This document shows, piece after piece, positions 33,474 through 42,507 of a stretch of 64,000 bases of DNA. The notes under the pieces were generated by a model that saw only the letters and a program-made list of their open reading frames with translations, did no database searches and was not told the origin of the DNA. Position numbers and translations under genes: made by a program. The DNA comes from Nocardioides sp. Root1257 (GTDB taxonomy: Bacteria; Actinomycetota; Actinomycetes; Propionibacteriales; Nocardioidaceae). The DNA lies in contig NZ_LMDV01000001.1 in the NCBI RefSeq assembly GCF_001425175.1, positions 1 through 64,000 of the forward strand. The letters are read 5' to 3'. The first letter of the stretch is position 1, and each line of letters begins with the position of its first letter.

Positions 33474-34679
33474 GTGCCGACCGACGCCCCCCAGCCGCTG
33501 ATCACCGTGATCGGGGTCGGCGCGGACGGACTGTCCGAGCTCGCCCTCGACCGGGTCGCGCGCGCGGAGGTCGTGCTGGGCGGGGCCCGGCACCTCGCGA
33601 TGGTCCCCACCTCGGCGACGGCGGTCCGGGTTGCCTGGCCGTCGCCGTTGCGCGCGGCATTGCCCGCGCTTCTCGACGAGCACGCAGGCCGTGACGTCGT
33701 CGCGCTCGCGTCGGGCGATCCGCTCGTCTCCGGCATCGCGACGACGCTGATCGACCTGCTGGGCGAGGGCGCGGTCCGCGTCGAGCCTGCGGTGTCGTCC
33801 GTCGCCCTGGCCCGGGCCCGGATGGGGTGGTCGGCCGAAACCAGCACGGTCGTCACGGTGGTCGGCCGTGACCTGCACGCGGTGCTGCGGGAGCTGGCGC
33901 CCGGGTGGCGGGTGCTGGTGCTGTCGTCCGACGCGGACACCCCTGCAGCGCTGGCCGGCCTGCTGGTCGAGCAGGGGTACGGCGACAGCGCGCTGACCGT
34001 CCTCGGGGACCTGGGTGGCGCCGAGGAGTCCCGTGCCGAGGCGACGGCGGCGACCTGGACCGGTCCGGCGCCAGCCCTGCACGTGGTCGCGCTCGACCTG
34101 CGCGGGCCGCTCGTCGGGTCCTGGGTCGCCGGGCTGCCGGACGACGCGTTCGAGCACGACGGCCAGCTCACCAAGCGCGACCTCCGGGCGAGTGCGCTCG
34201 CCCGCCTGGCCCCGCAGCCGGGGCAGCTGCTGTGGGACGTCGGCGCGGGCGCCGGCTCCGTCGGGATCGAGTGGCTGCGTGCCCACCCCACCTGCCGCGC
34301 CCTCGCCGTCGAGGCCGACCAAGAGCGGGCCGGGCGGATCGGCCGCAACGCGGCCCGGCTCGGCGTCCCGCGGCTGCAGGTCGTCCACGGCCGCGCGCCC
34401 GACGCGCTGGCGGACCTCCCCGCTCCCGACGCGGTCTTCATCGGTGGCGGCGCCACCGCCTCCGGTGTGCTCGACCTCTGCCGCGAGCGCCTGCGACCCG
34501 GCGGCCGTCTCGTCGTCCACGGCGTGACGCTCGAGACCGAGGCGCTGCTGGCGGCGGCGTACGCCGAGCACGGCGGCGAGCTCACCCGGCTCGCGATCGA
34601 GCAGGCTGCGCCGATCGGCTCGTTCACCGGGTGGAGCCCCGCCCGGACCGTGACCCAGTGGAGCTGGAGCAGGCCATGA
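33474..34679 (+). CDS. cobL: Precorrin-6Y C5,15-methyltransferase (decarboxylating) CobL
   Basis: The 401-residue two-domain SAM methyltransferase has an N-terminal CbiE-like tetrapyrrole methylase (1-200, VIGVGADGLSEL, LASGDPLVSGIA) and a C-terminal CbiT-like Rossmann methyltransferase (215-401, LLWDVGAGAGSVGIEWL). It methylates C5 and C15 and decarboxylates ring C. GTG at 33474 is the only start near the homology. No riboswitch precedes it, unlike the other main cob operons of this window. Confidence 0.93.
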   Translation: MPTDAPQPLITVIGVGADGLSELALDRVARAEVVLGGARHLAMVPTSATAVRVAWPSPLRAALPALLDEHAGRDVVALASGDPLVSGIATTLIDLLGEGAVRVEPAVSSVALARARMGWSAETSTVVTVVGRDLHAVLRELAPGWRVLVLSSDADTPAALAGLLVEQGYGDSALTVLGDLGGAEESRAEATAATWTGPAPALHVVALDLRGPLVGSWVAGLPDDAFEHDGQLTKRDLRASALARLAPQPGQLLWDVGAGAGSVGIEWLRAHPTCRALAVEADQERAGRIGRNAARLGVPRLQVVHGRAPDALADLPAPDAVFIGGGATASGVLDLCRERLRPGGRLVVHGVTLETEALLAAAYAEHGGELTRLAIEQAAPIGSFTGWSPARTVTQWSWSRP

Positions 34680-35437
34680 CCGTGCACTTCGTCGGCGCCG
34701 GACCCGGTGCGGCCGACCTGCTGACCCTGCGCGCGGCGGCGCTGCTCGCCGCCACGGACCTGGTGCTCTACCCCGGGACCTACCTCGACCACGCCGTGCT
34801 CGCGCACTGCCGCGAGGGCGCCCGGCTGGTCGACACGCAGGACCTCGACCTCGACGCGATCCTCGCCGAGCTGGTGGCCGCGCACGAGGCCGGGCAGGAC
34901 GCCGTACGCCTGACCTCGGGCGACCCCTCGGTCTACTCCGCCATCGCCGAGCAGACCCGCCGGCTCGACGCGGCCGGCGTGCCGTGGGACGTGACGCCCG
35001 GGGTGCCGGCGTACGCCGCCGCGGCCGCCCTGGTGGGGCGTGAGCTGACCGTCCCGCTGGTGTCGCAGTCGGTCGTGCTCACGCGCACCCAGGCCCGGTC
35101 CACGGCGATGCCGGACACCGAGTCGCTGGCGGCGTTCGCGGCCACCCGCGCCACCCTGGTCCTGCACCTCGCGATCACCCGGACCCGCGAGCTGATGGCT
35201 GAGATCGCGGGGGAGTACGGCGCGGACTGCCCGGTCGTCGTCGTGCACCGCGCCTCTCAGCCCGGGGAGCTCGTGCTCACCGGCACCGTCGGCGACATCG
35301 CCGACCAGGTGGAGGAAGCGGGCCTGCGTCAGGCGGCGGTCATCCTGGTCGGCCGGGCGCTGGCCCGCGACGGCGGGGAGTCGTGGCTGTACGCCGGGTC
35401 GCGCGAGCGGAGCACCGGCCCGACGGTCTCGACCTGA
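34676..35437 (+). CDS. cobM: Precorrin-4 C11-methyltransferase CobM
   Basis: The 253-residue tetrapyrrole methylase has VHFVGAGPGAADLLTLRAA at the N-terminus, LTSGDPSVYSAIAEQ in the SAM site and PGVPAYAAAAALVGRELT. It methylates C11 of precorrin-4. ATG at 34676 overlaps the cobL stop (ATGA). It is convergent with cobIJ; the 72-bp gap (35438-35509) holds no obvious terminator. Confidence 0.94.
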   Translation: MTVHFVGAGPGAADLLTLRAAALLAATDLVLYPGTYLDHAVLAHCREGARLVDTQDLDLDAILAELVAAHEAGQDAVRLTSGDPSVYSAIAEQTRRLDAAGVPWDVTPGVPAYAAAAALVGRELTVPLVSQSVVLTRTQARSTAMPDTESLAAFAATRATLVLHLAITRTRELMAEIAGEYGADCPVVVVHRASQPGELVLTGTVGDIADQVEEAGLRQAAVILVGRALARDGGESWLYAGSRERSTGPTVST

Positions 35438-35509
35438 GCTACGGACGGTCGTGCGTGGAGAGGCACCCGGGCAGCTCCCGCGTAGACCGACGCCGCGCAG
35501 TGACCCCGG

Positions 35510-37042
35510 TCAGCCCACCGAGCGCGGCGTCCAGACCGCGCCGGTGGCGCTGACGGTCGTGCTCGACGCCCCCACGATCAGCAGGCACTTCATGTCGATC
35601 GTGTCGGCGTCGAGCCCGGCCAGCGTCGTCACCGTGAGCGACTCCTCCGCCCGACCGACGTCGCGCCCGACGATGACGACGGTCTCGGGCGACCGGTGCT
35701 CGAGCAGCACCTTCTGCGCCTCCACCACCTGGTGGGTGCGCGACCTCGAGGCCGGGTTGTAGACCGCCAGCACCAGGTCCGCCTGCGCGATCGCACGGAG
35801 CCGCTGCTCGATCAGCGACCACGGCTTCAGCCGGTCGGAGAGGCTGACCACCGCGAAGTCGGCGCCGATCGGAGCGCCCGCCCGCGCCGCGACGGCCTGC
35901 ACGGCGCTGATGCCGGGCAGCACCGTGATCGGCAGGTCGGCGTACCGCTCGTCCTCGGCCGCCTCGTAGACCGCCGAGGCCATCCCGAAGACCCCGGCGT
36001 CCCCGCCGGACACCACCGCGACGCGCTCACCGGCGAGCGCCAGGTCGAGGGCCGATCGGGCGCGGTCGAGCTCGACGCTGTTGCCCGAGGCGTGCCGGGT
36101 CAGACCGGCCCGCTGTGGCACCCGGTTGACGTACGGCGCGTAGCCCACGACGTGGTCCACCTCCGCCAGCGCGGCCGTGACCTCCGGGGTCACCCAGGCG
36201 TCCGGGCCGGGTCCGAGGCCGACCACCAGCAGCCCTCCGGCCCGCGGTTGGTGACCAAACGTCGCGCTGGGAGCGGTCCCATCTGCGGTTGGTGACCAAA
36301 CGTCGGGCCGCCGACCCGAGCCGTGCCGCGAGTCGCCGGCGACCAGCACGAGGGAGAAGTACGGGACCGTGTCGGGGTCGACGTCGGCCACAGGAAGCCA
36401 GCGCTCGTCGTCCATGGATGCGCGCTCGACGTAGACCGCGTGCTCGAGGCGTCCCGCGGCGGCCAGCGCGCGGCGTACGGCGGGGAAGGTCCGGCCGAGC
36501 TTCATGATCACGGCGGCGTCGGTGTCGGCGAGCCGCCGCGCGAGCTCGGGCTCGGGCAGCGTGCCGGGCAGCACCGTGAGGACGTCGGTCTGGCGGGCCA
36601 GGGGAGAGGCGGCGACGGCGGTGGCGGCCGCGAACGCCGGGACCCCCGGCACGATGCCGGTCTCGAACCGCTCCGACAGCGCGTCGTGCATGTACATGAA
36701 GGAGCCGTAGAACAGCGGGTCGCCCTCGGCGAGGAGGACGACGTCGCGCCCGGCCTCGAGGTGGGCGGCGAGGCGGTCGGCTGCCGACTCGTAGAAGGCG
36801 GCCATCGCGCCGGCGTACCCGTCCGGGTGCTCGGTCGTGCCGGTCGTGACGGGGTAGCGGAGCTCCTCCTCGACGACCCCGGCGGGGATCAGGCCGGCGG
36901 CGATGCGTCGCGCGTTCGACGACTTGCGGACGCCGGCGTGGTAGGCGACGACGTCGGCCGACGCGATCAGCCGGGCCGCCTTGAGGGTGATCAGCTCGGG
37001 GTCACCGGGGCCGACCCCGACCCCCCAGAAACGACCGGGCAT
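35510..37042 (-). CDS. cobIJ: CobI-CobJ fusion: precorrin-2 C20- and precorrin-3B C17-methyltransferase
   Basis: The 510-residue fusion of two tetrapyrrole methylases has CobI at about 1-240 (WGVGVGPGDPELITLKAARL, EGDPLFYGSFMYMHD) and CobJ at about 268-510 (VVGLGPGPDAWVTPEV, VSGGDAGVFGMAS, YNPASRSRTHQV). Mycobacterial CobIJ has the same order. The linker (about 246-267) is encoded by two 21-bp direct repeats read in different frames. ATG at 37042 overlaps the cobH stop by one base (TGATG). The riboswitch upstream of cobG controls it. Confidence 0.94.
   Translation of the reverse strand: MPGRFWGVGVGPGDPELITLKAARLIASADVVAYHAGVRKSSNARRIAAGLIPAGVVEEELRYPVTTGTTEHPDGYAGAMAAFYESAADRLAAHLEAGRDVVLLAEGDPLFYGSFMYMHDALSERFETGIVPGVPAFAAATAVAASPLARQTDVLTVLPGTLPEPELARRLADTDAAVIMKLGRTFPAVRRALAAAGRLEHAVYVERASMDDERWLPVADVDPDTVPYFSLVLVAGDSRHGSGRRPDVWSPTADGTAPSATFGHQPRAGGLLVVGLGPGPDAWVTPEVTAALAEVDHVVGYAPYVNRVPQRAGLTRHASGNSVELDRARSALDLALAGERVAVVSGGDAGVFGMASAVYEAAEDERYADLPITVLPGISAVQAVAARAGAPIGADFAVVSLSDRLKPWSLIEQRLRAIAQADLVLAVYNPASRSRTHQVVEAQKVLLEHRSPETVVIVGRDVGRAEESLTVTTLAGLDADTIDMKCLLIVGASSTTVSATGAVWTPRSVG
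36244..36305. repeat. Pair of perfect 21-bp direct repeats in the cobIJ linker
   Basis: Copies at 36244-36264 and 36285-36305 share GGTTGGTGACCAAACG with identical flanks and are 41 bp apart. Each contains a near-palindrome TTGGTGACCAA. Because 41 is not a multiple of three, the first copy is translated DVWSPTA and the second ATFGHQPR. Both frames are open and both sit between the CobI and CobJ domains. Confidence 0.9.
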
Positions 37043-37698
37043 CACTCCTCCTCCTGGGCCAGGGCGTTGATCGCGGACGACGCCATCGCCGAGCCGCCCC
37101 GGCGGCCACGGACGGTGACGAACGGGAGGTCGATGCCGTGGTCGGCACCGAACGACGCCAGCGCCTCCTTGGACTCCGCCGCACCGATGAAGCCGACCGG
37201 GCACCCGACGACGGCGGCCGGGCGCGGTCCGCCGTCGAGGATCATCTCGAGCAGGTGGAAGAGCGCCGTGGGGGCGTTGCCGATCGCGACCACCGCCCCG
37301 TCGAGCAGCGGCTCCCACAGTGAGACGGCCGCGGCGGTGCGCGTCGTGCCCCACGCGGCGGCCAGGTCGGGGACCCGGGGGTCGGTCAGGAAGCAGTGCA
37401 CCGGGTTGTCGGCCGGCAGCCGCCCTGCGGTGATGCCCATGGCCACCATCCGCGCGTCGGTGAGGATCGGGGCACCGGTCATCAATGCGGTGCACGCCGC
37501 CGGGACGAGTCCCGGGTGGATCACGAGGTCGTCGACCAGGTCGACCTGCCCGGAGCCGTGGATCATCCGGACGGCGAGCTTCTCGGCGTCGGCTGGTACG
37601 GCGTCGAGGCGCGCCTCGCGACGGATCGTCGCGAACGAGTCGACGTAGATCGCCGGACCGTCGTCGACGTACGCGTAGCGGCGCTGTGGCCGGTTCAT
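37042..37698 (-). CDS. cobH: Precorrin-8X methylmutase CobH
   Basis: The 218-residue enzyme moves the C11 methyl to C12 to give hydrogenobyrinic acid. It has the conserved VRMIHGSGQVDLVDDL motif with the catalytic His, the GAPILTDARMVAMGI motif, GNAPTALFHLLEMI and VGCPVGFIGAAESKE. ATG at 37698 overlaps the cobG stop (ATGA). Confidence 0.95.
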   Translation of the reverse strand: MNRPQRRYAYVDDGPAIYVDSFATIRREARLDAVPADAEKLAVRMIHGSGQVDLVDDLVIHPGLVPAACTALMTGAPILTDARMVAMGITAGRLPADNPVHCFLTDPRVPDLAAAWGTTRTAAAVSLWEPLLDGAVVAIGNAPTALFHLLEMILDGGPRPAAVVGCPVGFIGAAESKEALASFGADHGIDLPFVTVRGRRGGSAMASSAINALAQEEE

Positions 37699-38495
37699 GC
37701 CGGCACCAGGACGCCGCGCCACGGGGTGACGACGAGGTGGGTGTCGAGCTCGGCGAGCGACGGGTCGACGACACCGCCGACCGCCGGCACGTGACGGCCG
37801 CCGGGGACCTCGCCGTACGCGAGGCGTCGCGAGGGCAGCGGGACCAGCCGGTCGGGTGGCAGCACCGCTGCCAGCGGCCCGGGCAGCTCGACGGTGTGCC
37901 ACTCGTCGGTCCGGGTGTCGAGGAACGCCCGGGCCAGCGCCACCAGCGCCCGCGGCGCGTCCGTCAGCGCGACGACCTCGCCCCAGCGACCGCCGACGAG
38001 GAGCTGCGCCGACCGGTCGTCGAGCGCGACGAGGCCGAGATCGACGGGCCGGTCCAGGAGGTCGCCACGGCCGTCGTCGAACACGAAGAGGAACCGGCCG
38101 GGCAGGTCGGCGAGCACCGGGTCGGCGCACAGGAGCCGGTCGAGCTCGGCGACCACGGGCCGCAGGTCGGCGCGCCCGTCGGCGAGCCCGGACTGCGGCG
38201 ACATCATCAGGTTGCGCGCGCGATCGTGGCTGCGCGACGGCAGCAGTCCGGTCGCCTCGATCGCCGTCACGACCTCCTCGGTGACCTCGCCGAGGCCGCG
38301 CAGCTGCAGGTTCGCGCGACCGGTGAGGTGCACGTCGCCGTCGCCGTACGTCGTCGCCACGTCGAGCAGCGCCCGCAGGCTGCCCGCGGGCAGCTGGCCG
38401 CCGGCGGGCCGGAGCCGCACCAGGCTGCCGTCCTCGGCGGGCCAGGGGCGCAGGACCCCGGGGCATCGGTCGGGCCTGGTCCGGGTGCTGGTCAC
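37695..38495 (-). CDS. cobG: Precorrin-3B synthase-like CobG, C-terminally short
   Basis: The 266-residue protein resembles the N-terminal two-thirds of actinobacterial CobG: CPGVLRPWPAEDGSLVRLRP, LTGRANLQLRGL, SHDRARNLMMSPQSG and a last block VVTPWRGVLVPA. In full-length CobG (about 360-400 residues) that last block is followed by the Cys motifs that hold the 4Fe-4S cluster next to sirohaem. Here the frame stops, and cobH starts in the same ATGA. Only two Cys remain, so the Fe-S site is absent. GTG at 38495 follows a GGAGG site; the riboswitch lies upstream. It is either inactive, or works with another subunit. Confidence 0.8.
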   Translation of the reverse strand: MTSTRTRPDRCPGVLRPWPAEDGSLVRLRPAGGQLPAGSLRALLDVATTYGDGDVHLTGRANLQLRGLGEVTEEVVTAIEATGLLPSRSHDRARNLMMSPQSGLADGRADLRPVVAELDRLLCADPVLADLPGRFLFVFDDGRGDLLDRPVDLGLVALDDRSAQLLVGGRWGEVVALTDAPRALVALARAFLDTRTDEWHTVELPGPLAAVLPPDRLVPLPSRRLAYGEVPGGRHVPAVGGVVDPSLAELDTHLVVTPWRGVLVPA

Positions 38496-38561
38496 GGTGG
38501 AGCCTCCGCGGTCAGGGGCTCGTGCGCGGAGCCCGCGGGTTCCTCGCGGCTCGTGCCGTGA

Positions 38562-38735
38562 GGGCCAGCAGGTCTTCGGACTCGGGATCCACCGGTACGG
38601 GACGCCTTCCCAGGCCCACCGCAGATGCGGAGCTGCGAGCCCAGTGGCCGTGCGTGTCCCGCCCGTCACCCTTACCGCTGCGCGTCAGTCCCGGACTCTC
38701 ACCGGGTTCCCTGACCACCGAGGTGGTTCGACTGG
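38562..38735 (-). promoter_or_regulatory. Cobalamin riboswitch upstream of cobG-cobH-cobIJ
   Basis: On the minus strand the region shows a CCACCTCGGTGG hairpin, CAGGGAACCCGGTGAGAGTC, a GCAGCGGTAAGGGTGACGGG segment and the B12 box AGTCCGAAGACCTGCTGGC (38564-38582). Together with about 80 bases on each side it fills most of the 318-bp gap between cobG and kup; the kup promoter must lie in the remaining part (38736-38813). Confidence 0.92.
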
Positions 38736-38813
38736 CAGACCGGACGTTACCAACACCTCGGCACGCGGCCCGCCGCGCGCTCACGTCGTGACGACGCGGC
38801 CTAGGGTGCCTCC

Positions 38814-40727
38814 GTGACCGAACGACCCGCGACCGCCGCCAGCCCCCTCCGCCTGGCCGTGGTCGTGGGCGCGCTCGGGGTCGTGTTCGGCGACATCGGC
38901 ACCAGCCCGATCTACACGCTGCAGACGGTGTTCAACCCCGACGACCCGCACCCGGTCCCCGTCAGCACCGACAACGTGTACGGCGTCGTGTCGCTGATCT
39001 TCTGGTCGGTGACGCTGATCGTGACGATCACCTACATCCTGCTCGCGATGCGCGTCGACAACGACGGCGAGGGCGGGATCATGGCCCTGATCACCCTGCT
39101 CCGTCGGTGGTCCTCCGGCACGCGCACCCGGACCACGACGCTGCTGGCCGCTCTCGGCCTCTTCGGTGCGTCGCTGTTCCTGGGCGACAGCATGATCACG
39201 CCGGCGATCTCGGTGCTGTCGTCCGTCGAGGGCGTCAAGGCCGTCGACGCCGGTCTGGGTCGGTGGGTGGTCGAGATCACCGCCGTCATCATCGTCCTCC
39301 TGTTCGCCGCCCAGCGGTTCGGCACGGCGGCCGTCGGGCGCCTCTTCGGCCCGGTGATGATCCTCTGGTTCGTCGTGATCGGAGCCTGCGGGATCCGCGG
39401 CATCGTCACGGAGCCGGAGATCCTCCGCGCGCTGTCCCCGACGTACGCCGTCGGGTTCCTGGCCGGCCACTTCCACCTGGCGTTCTTCGCGCTGGCCGCG
39501 ATCGTGCTGGCCGTGACCGGTGCCGAGGCGCTGTACGCCGACATGGGGCACTTCGGACGGCGGCCGATCTCCGCCGGCTGGCTCTTCCTGGTCTTCCCGG
39601 CGTGCATGCTGAGCTACTTCGGGCAGGGCGCCCTGGTCCTCCAGGACACCGACAACCTGTCGGCGCCGTTCTTCCTGCTCGCCCCGGAGTGGGCGCGGCT
39701 GCCGATGGTCGTCCTGGCCACCGCCGCCACCGTGATCGCGTCCCAGGCGGTGATCACCGGAGCGTTCTCGGTCACCTCGCAGGCGGCCCAGCTCGGCTAC
39801 CTGCCGCGACTGCGGATCCTGCACACGTCGCAGTCGACGCACGGGCAGATCTACGTGCCGTGGATCAACTGGCTGCTGCTGGCCTCCGTGCTGACCCTGG
39901 TGCTCGCGTTCCGCAGCTCGGCCGCGCTCGCCTACGCCTACGGGATGGCCGTGACCGGCACGATCACCATCGCGACGATCCTCTTCTTCTACGTCGCGAT
40001 CCGGACCTGGCGGACACCGACGTGGCTGCTGGTCGCCGGACTGGTGGTCCTGCTCGGCGTCGACCTGCTGTTCCTCGCCGCCAACCTGACCAAGATCGTG
40101 CACGGCGCGTGGCTGCCGCTGGTCATCGCGCTCACGGCGTTCACGATCATGACGACCTGGCAACGTGGCCGCGAGCTGGTCACGGCGCGTCGCGAGGCGC
40201 TCGAGGGCTCGTTGCAGGAGTTCGTCGACGAGCTCAACGCCGAGCCCGAGCGCGCCGCCGTCGTGGGCGGCACGGCGATCTTCCTCAACCGGGGCCGGAC
40301 GGCGCCGTTGGCGCTGCGGGCCAACGTGGAGCACAACCACGTGCGTCACGAGCGGGTCGTGGTGGTCGCGGTCCAGATCGAGACGGTGCCCCGCGTCGCC
40401 GACGAGGACCGGGCGACGGTCGAGCACCTCGGGCACCACGACGACGGGATCACGCACGTCACGGTGCGGTTCGGCTACACCGAGTCGCCCCATCTCCCCG
40501 CAGCCCTGGCGACGCTGACGGCCGACGAGACCGAGGGCGCGCTGGACCTCGACAACGCCACGTACTTCCTGTCCCACATCGCCCTGCGGCAGGGCGACGA
40601 GCCCGGGATGGCGACGTGGCGCAAGCGGCTCTTCATCGCGACGTCACACATCACCGCGGACGCCGCCGAGCACTTCGCGCTGCCGGGCGATCGCACGATC
40701 CTGCTGGGCTCGCACGTCGACGTCTAG
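38814..40727 (+). CDS. kup: Kup-type potassium uptake transporter
   Basis: The 637-residue KUP/HAK/KT family protein starts near GALGVVFGDIGTSPIYTLQT, the diagnostic K+-binding motif of the first helix. It carries about 12 transmembrane helices (residues 12-450), the NDGEGGIMAL motif and a cytoplasmic C-terminal domain (about 460-637). It imports K+ with protons. The GTG at 38814 is chosen because it gives the standard N-terminus. Its stop codon shares the CTAG tetranucleotide with the convergent hydrolase gene. Confidence 0.92.
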   Translation: MTERPATAASPLRLAVVVGALGVVFGDIGTSPIYTLQTVFNPDDPHPVPVSTDNVYGVVSLIFWSVTLIVTITYILLAMRVDNDGEGGIMALITLLRRWSSGTRTRTTTLLAALGLFGASLFLGDSMITPAISVLSSVEGVKAVDAGLGRWVVEITAVIIVLLFAAQRFGTAAVGRLFGPVMILWFVVIGACGIRGIVTEPEILRALSPTYAVGFLAGHFHLAFFALAAIVLAVTGAEALYADMGHFGRRPISAGWLFLVFPACMLSYFGQGALVLQDTDNLSAPFFLLAPEWARLPMVVLATAATVIASQAVITGAFSVTSQAAQLGYLPRLRILHTSQSTHGQIYVPWINWLLLASVLTLVLAFRSSAALAYAYGMAVTGTITIATILFFYVAIRTWRTPTWLLVAGLVVLLGVDLLFLAANLTKIVHGAWLPLVIALTAFTIMTTWQRGRELVTARREALEGSLQEFVDELNAEPERAAVVGGTAIFLNRGRTAPLALRANVEHNHVRHERVVVVAVQIETVPRVADEDRATVEHLGHHDDGITHVTVRFGYTESPHLPAALATLTADETEGALDLDNATYFLSHIALRQGDEPGMATWRKRLFIATSHITADAAEHFALPGDRTILLGSHVDV

Positions 40728-41626
40728 GACACGAACGCGACCAGCCGCCGCGCGACCTCTGGACCCTGGTCCTCCTGGAGGAAGTGGCCGCCTCCGACGA
40801 TCGTCGCGTGCGGCTGGCCGGCCGCGCCGGGCACGTGCTCCTGGAACCAGCGCTCGCCACCCCCCGTGATCGGGTCGCTGTCCGAGTAGAGGGTCAGGAA
40901 CGGCTTGGTCCAGGCCGCGAGGACCTCGCGGGCGGCGACGTTCGCGGCGCTCGCCGGGTCGTCGGGGGAGGTCGGCACGAGCGTCGGGAAGATCCGGGCA
41001 CCGGCCTTGTAGGAGTCGTCAGGGAACGGTGCGTTGTACGCCGCCACGACGTCCGCGGCAGGCGGGGTGACGACGCCCATGCTCACGATCGCGCCCAGGT
41101 CGAAGTCCGGCGTCGACTGCGAGAACTGCTGCCACGCCAGGAAAGCCTCGCTCATCGGCTCGTGCCCGGTGGGCAGCCCCGTGTTGCCGATGGCGACCCG
41201 CGCGAACCGGTCCGGGTGCTCGGCGACGACGCGCAGACCGACCAGCCCGCCCCAGTCCTGGCCGAAGAACGTGACGTCGTGCAGGTCGAGCACGTCGAAG
41301 AGGAGGCCGCGCACCCACTCGACGTGGCGGGCGTAGCTGTAGTCGTCGCGCTCGGTCGGCTTGTCCGACCGGCCGAAGCCGACCAGGTCGGGCGCGATGC
41401 AGCGCAGGCCGGCGTCGACCAGCACCGGGATCATCGTGCGGTAGAGGTAGCACCACGACGGCTCGCCGTGCATGAGCAGCACGACCGGTCCGTCTTCCGA
41501 CCCTTCGTCGAGGTAGTGCATCCGCAGGGTGCCTCCCTCGCCGTCGGGCACCTCGGCGTAGCACGGGGCGAAGTCGAAGCCGGGCAGGCCGTCGAAGCGG
41601 TCGTCGGGCGTGCGCAGGACCTTCAC
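40724..41626 (-). CDS. Haloalkane dehalogenase-like alpha/beta hydrolase
   Basis: The 300-residue cytoplasmic hydrolase starts with the haloalkane-dehalogenase-type segment VLRTPDDRFDGLPGF. It has the oxyanion motif HGEPSW (53-58), an Asp nucleophile in GQDWGG (Asp124, Trp125), a second acid in LYSDSDPI and a catalytic His in GGGHFLQED. Asp instead of Ser as nucleophile, followed by Trp, is typical of subfamily I dehalogenases such as DhlA. It is the last gene of the SRPBCC-sulfatase-SCO6745 operon (GTGA overlap). The true substrate may differ from haloalkanes. Confidence 0.82.
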   Translation of the reverse strand: MKVLRTPDDRFDGLPGFDFAPCYAEVPDGEGGTLRMHYLDEGSEDGPVVLLMHGEPSWCYLYRTMIPVLVDAGLRCIAPDLVGFGRSDKPTERDDYSYARHVEWVRGLLFDVLDLHDVTFFGQDWGGLVGLRVVAEHPDRFARVAIGNTGLPTGHEPMSEAFLAWQQFSQSTPDFDLGAIVSMGVVTPPAADVVAAYNAPFPDDSYKAGARIFPTLVPTSPDDPASAANVAAREVLAAWTKPFLTLYSDSDPITGGGERWFQEHVPGAAGQPHATIVGGGHFLQEDQGPEVARRLVAFVS

Positions 41627-42507
41627 GAGGTGGCTCCTTCGGAGAAGCGGGGGAGTCGGGCGGCCGGCATCCACTGCGGACCGGCGGTGTCATCGATGCG
41701 CGTGACCAGGCGCGCACCGTACGGCGCCACCAGGTCGATCAGCGCCTGGGTGCGCTCGAGACCGAGCAGCCGCCACGGCCGCTCGCAGAGCCGGTCGGTG
41801 CGCTGCTCGATGTCGGCGCGCAGCGCCAGGCCCTCGGCGTTGACCCGCCCGTCGGTGGCGAGGCCGCGCGCCTCCAGGTCGGCCATCGCGGTCGCCAGCG
41901 CTGCGTCGTCGGACCCGCGGCTGCGCGGGATCCAGTCGGGCGGGTAGTCCATCATCGCGTTGTGCAGGATGCCGACCTGCGTCGAGCTCAGGTCCTCGGC
42001 CGTCAGGATCGCGAAGTGGGTGTCCCCGCGCCACTCGCGCAGGCTGTTGACGGCGAGCCACGCCGACAGCAGGCGGTCGTCCGGGCGCGGCTGCTCGCGG
42101 TGCGCGGCGAACAGGACCCGTCCCGAGGCCGGCAGCGCGTCGGCGGCCTCCCAGAGGGGACCGGCGAGCTCGGCCAGGCCGTCGCAGATCTCGGGCACGT
42201 ACTCCTGCAGCCCCCGCACGACCGCCCGGTCGCGGACCGCGGCGATCGCGGCGTACGACGTGCGCTCGCGGGCCAGCGCGAGCGAGAGCTCGATGTAGAA
42301 CGGGCTGATCGAGTAGAACGCCGCCGAGACCGCCTGGTGCCCGGCCGGCGCGAGCGGCGCCGCCCGACTGACGATGTAGTAGGTGCCCGGCACGTCGAGA
42401 CCGAGCTCCGCGCTCTCCGCCTCGGCCGTGGGGTCCCAGAAGATCCAGCCGACCAGTCGGTGCGACTCGAAGGCGGCGCGGGCGCTCAGCTCCGTCCAGT
42501 CCGTCAC
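41623..42507 (-). CDS. SCO6745-like protein of unknown function
   Basis: The 294-residue cytoplasmic protein has the pattern FESHRLVGWIFWDPTAEAE at the N-terminus and GRVLFAAHREQPRPDD and NSLREWRGDTHFAILTAEDL in the centre. These are typical of the actinobacterial family represented by Streptomyces SCO6745, described as containing helix-turn-helix-like elements. The function is not known. It overlaps both neighbours by GTGA, so it is co-translated with the sulfatase-DJ-1 fusion and the hydrolase. Confidence 0.75.
   Translation of the reverse strand: MTDWTELSARAAFESHRLVGWIFWDPTAEAESAELGLDVPGTYYIVSRAAPLAPAGHQAVSAAFYSISPFYIELSLALARERTSYAAIAAVRDRAVVRGLQEYVPEICDGLAELAGPLWEAADALPASGRVLFAAHREQPRPDDRLLSAWLAVNSLREWRGDTHFAILTAEDLSSTQVGILHNAMMDYPPDWIPRSRGSDDAALATAMADLEARGLATDGRVNAEGLALRADIEQRTDRLCERPWRLLGLERTQALIDLVAPYGARLVTRIDDTAGPQWMPAARLPRFSEGATS

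Noticed and set aside
36244..36305. CRISPR-like repeat in cobIJ
   Set aside because: There are only two copies, inside a coding sequence and without cas genes.
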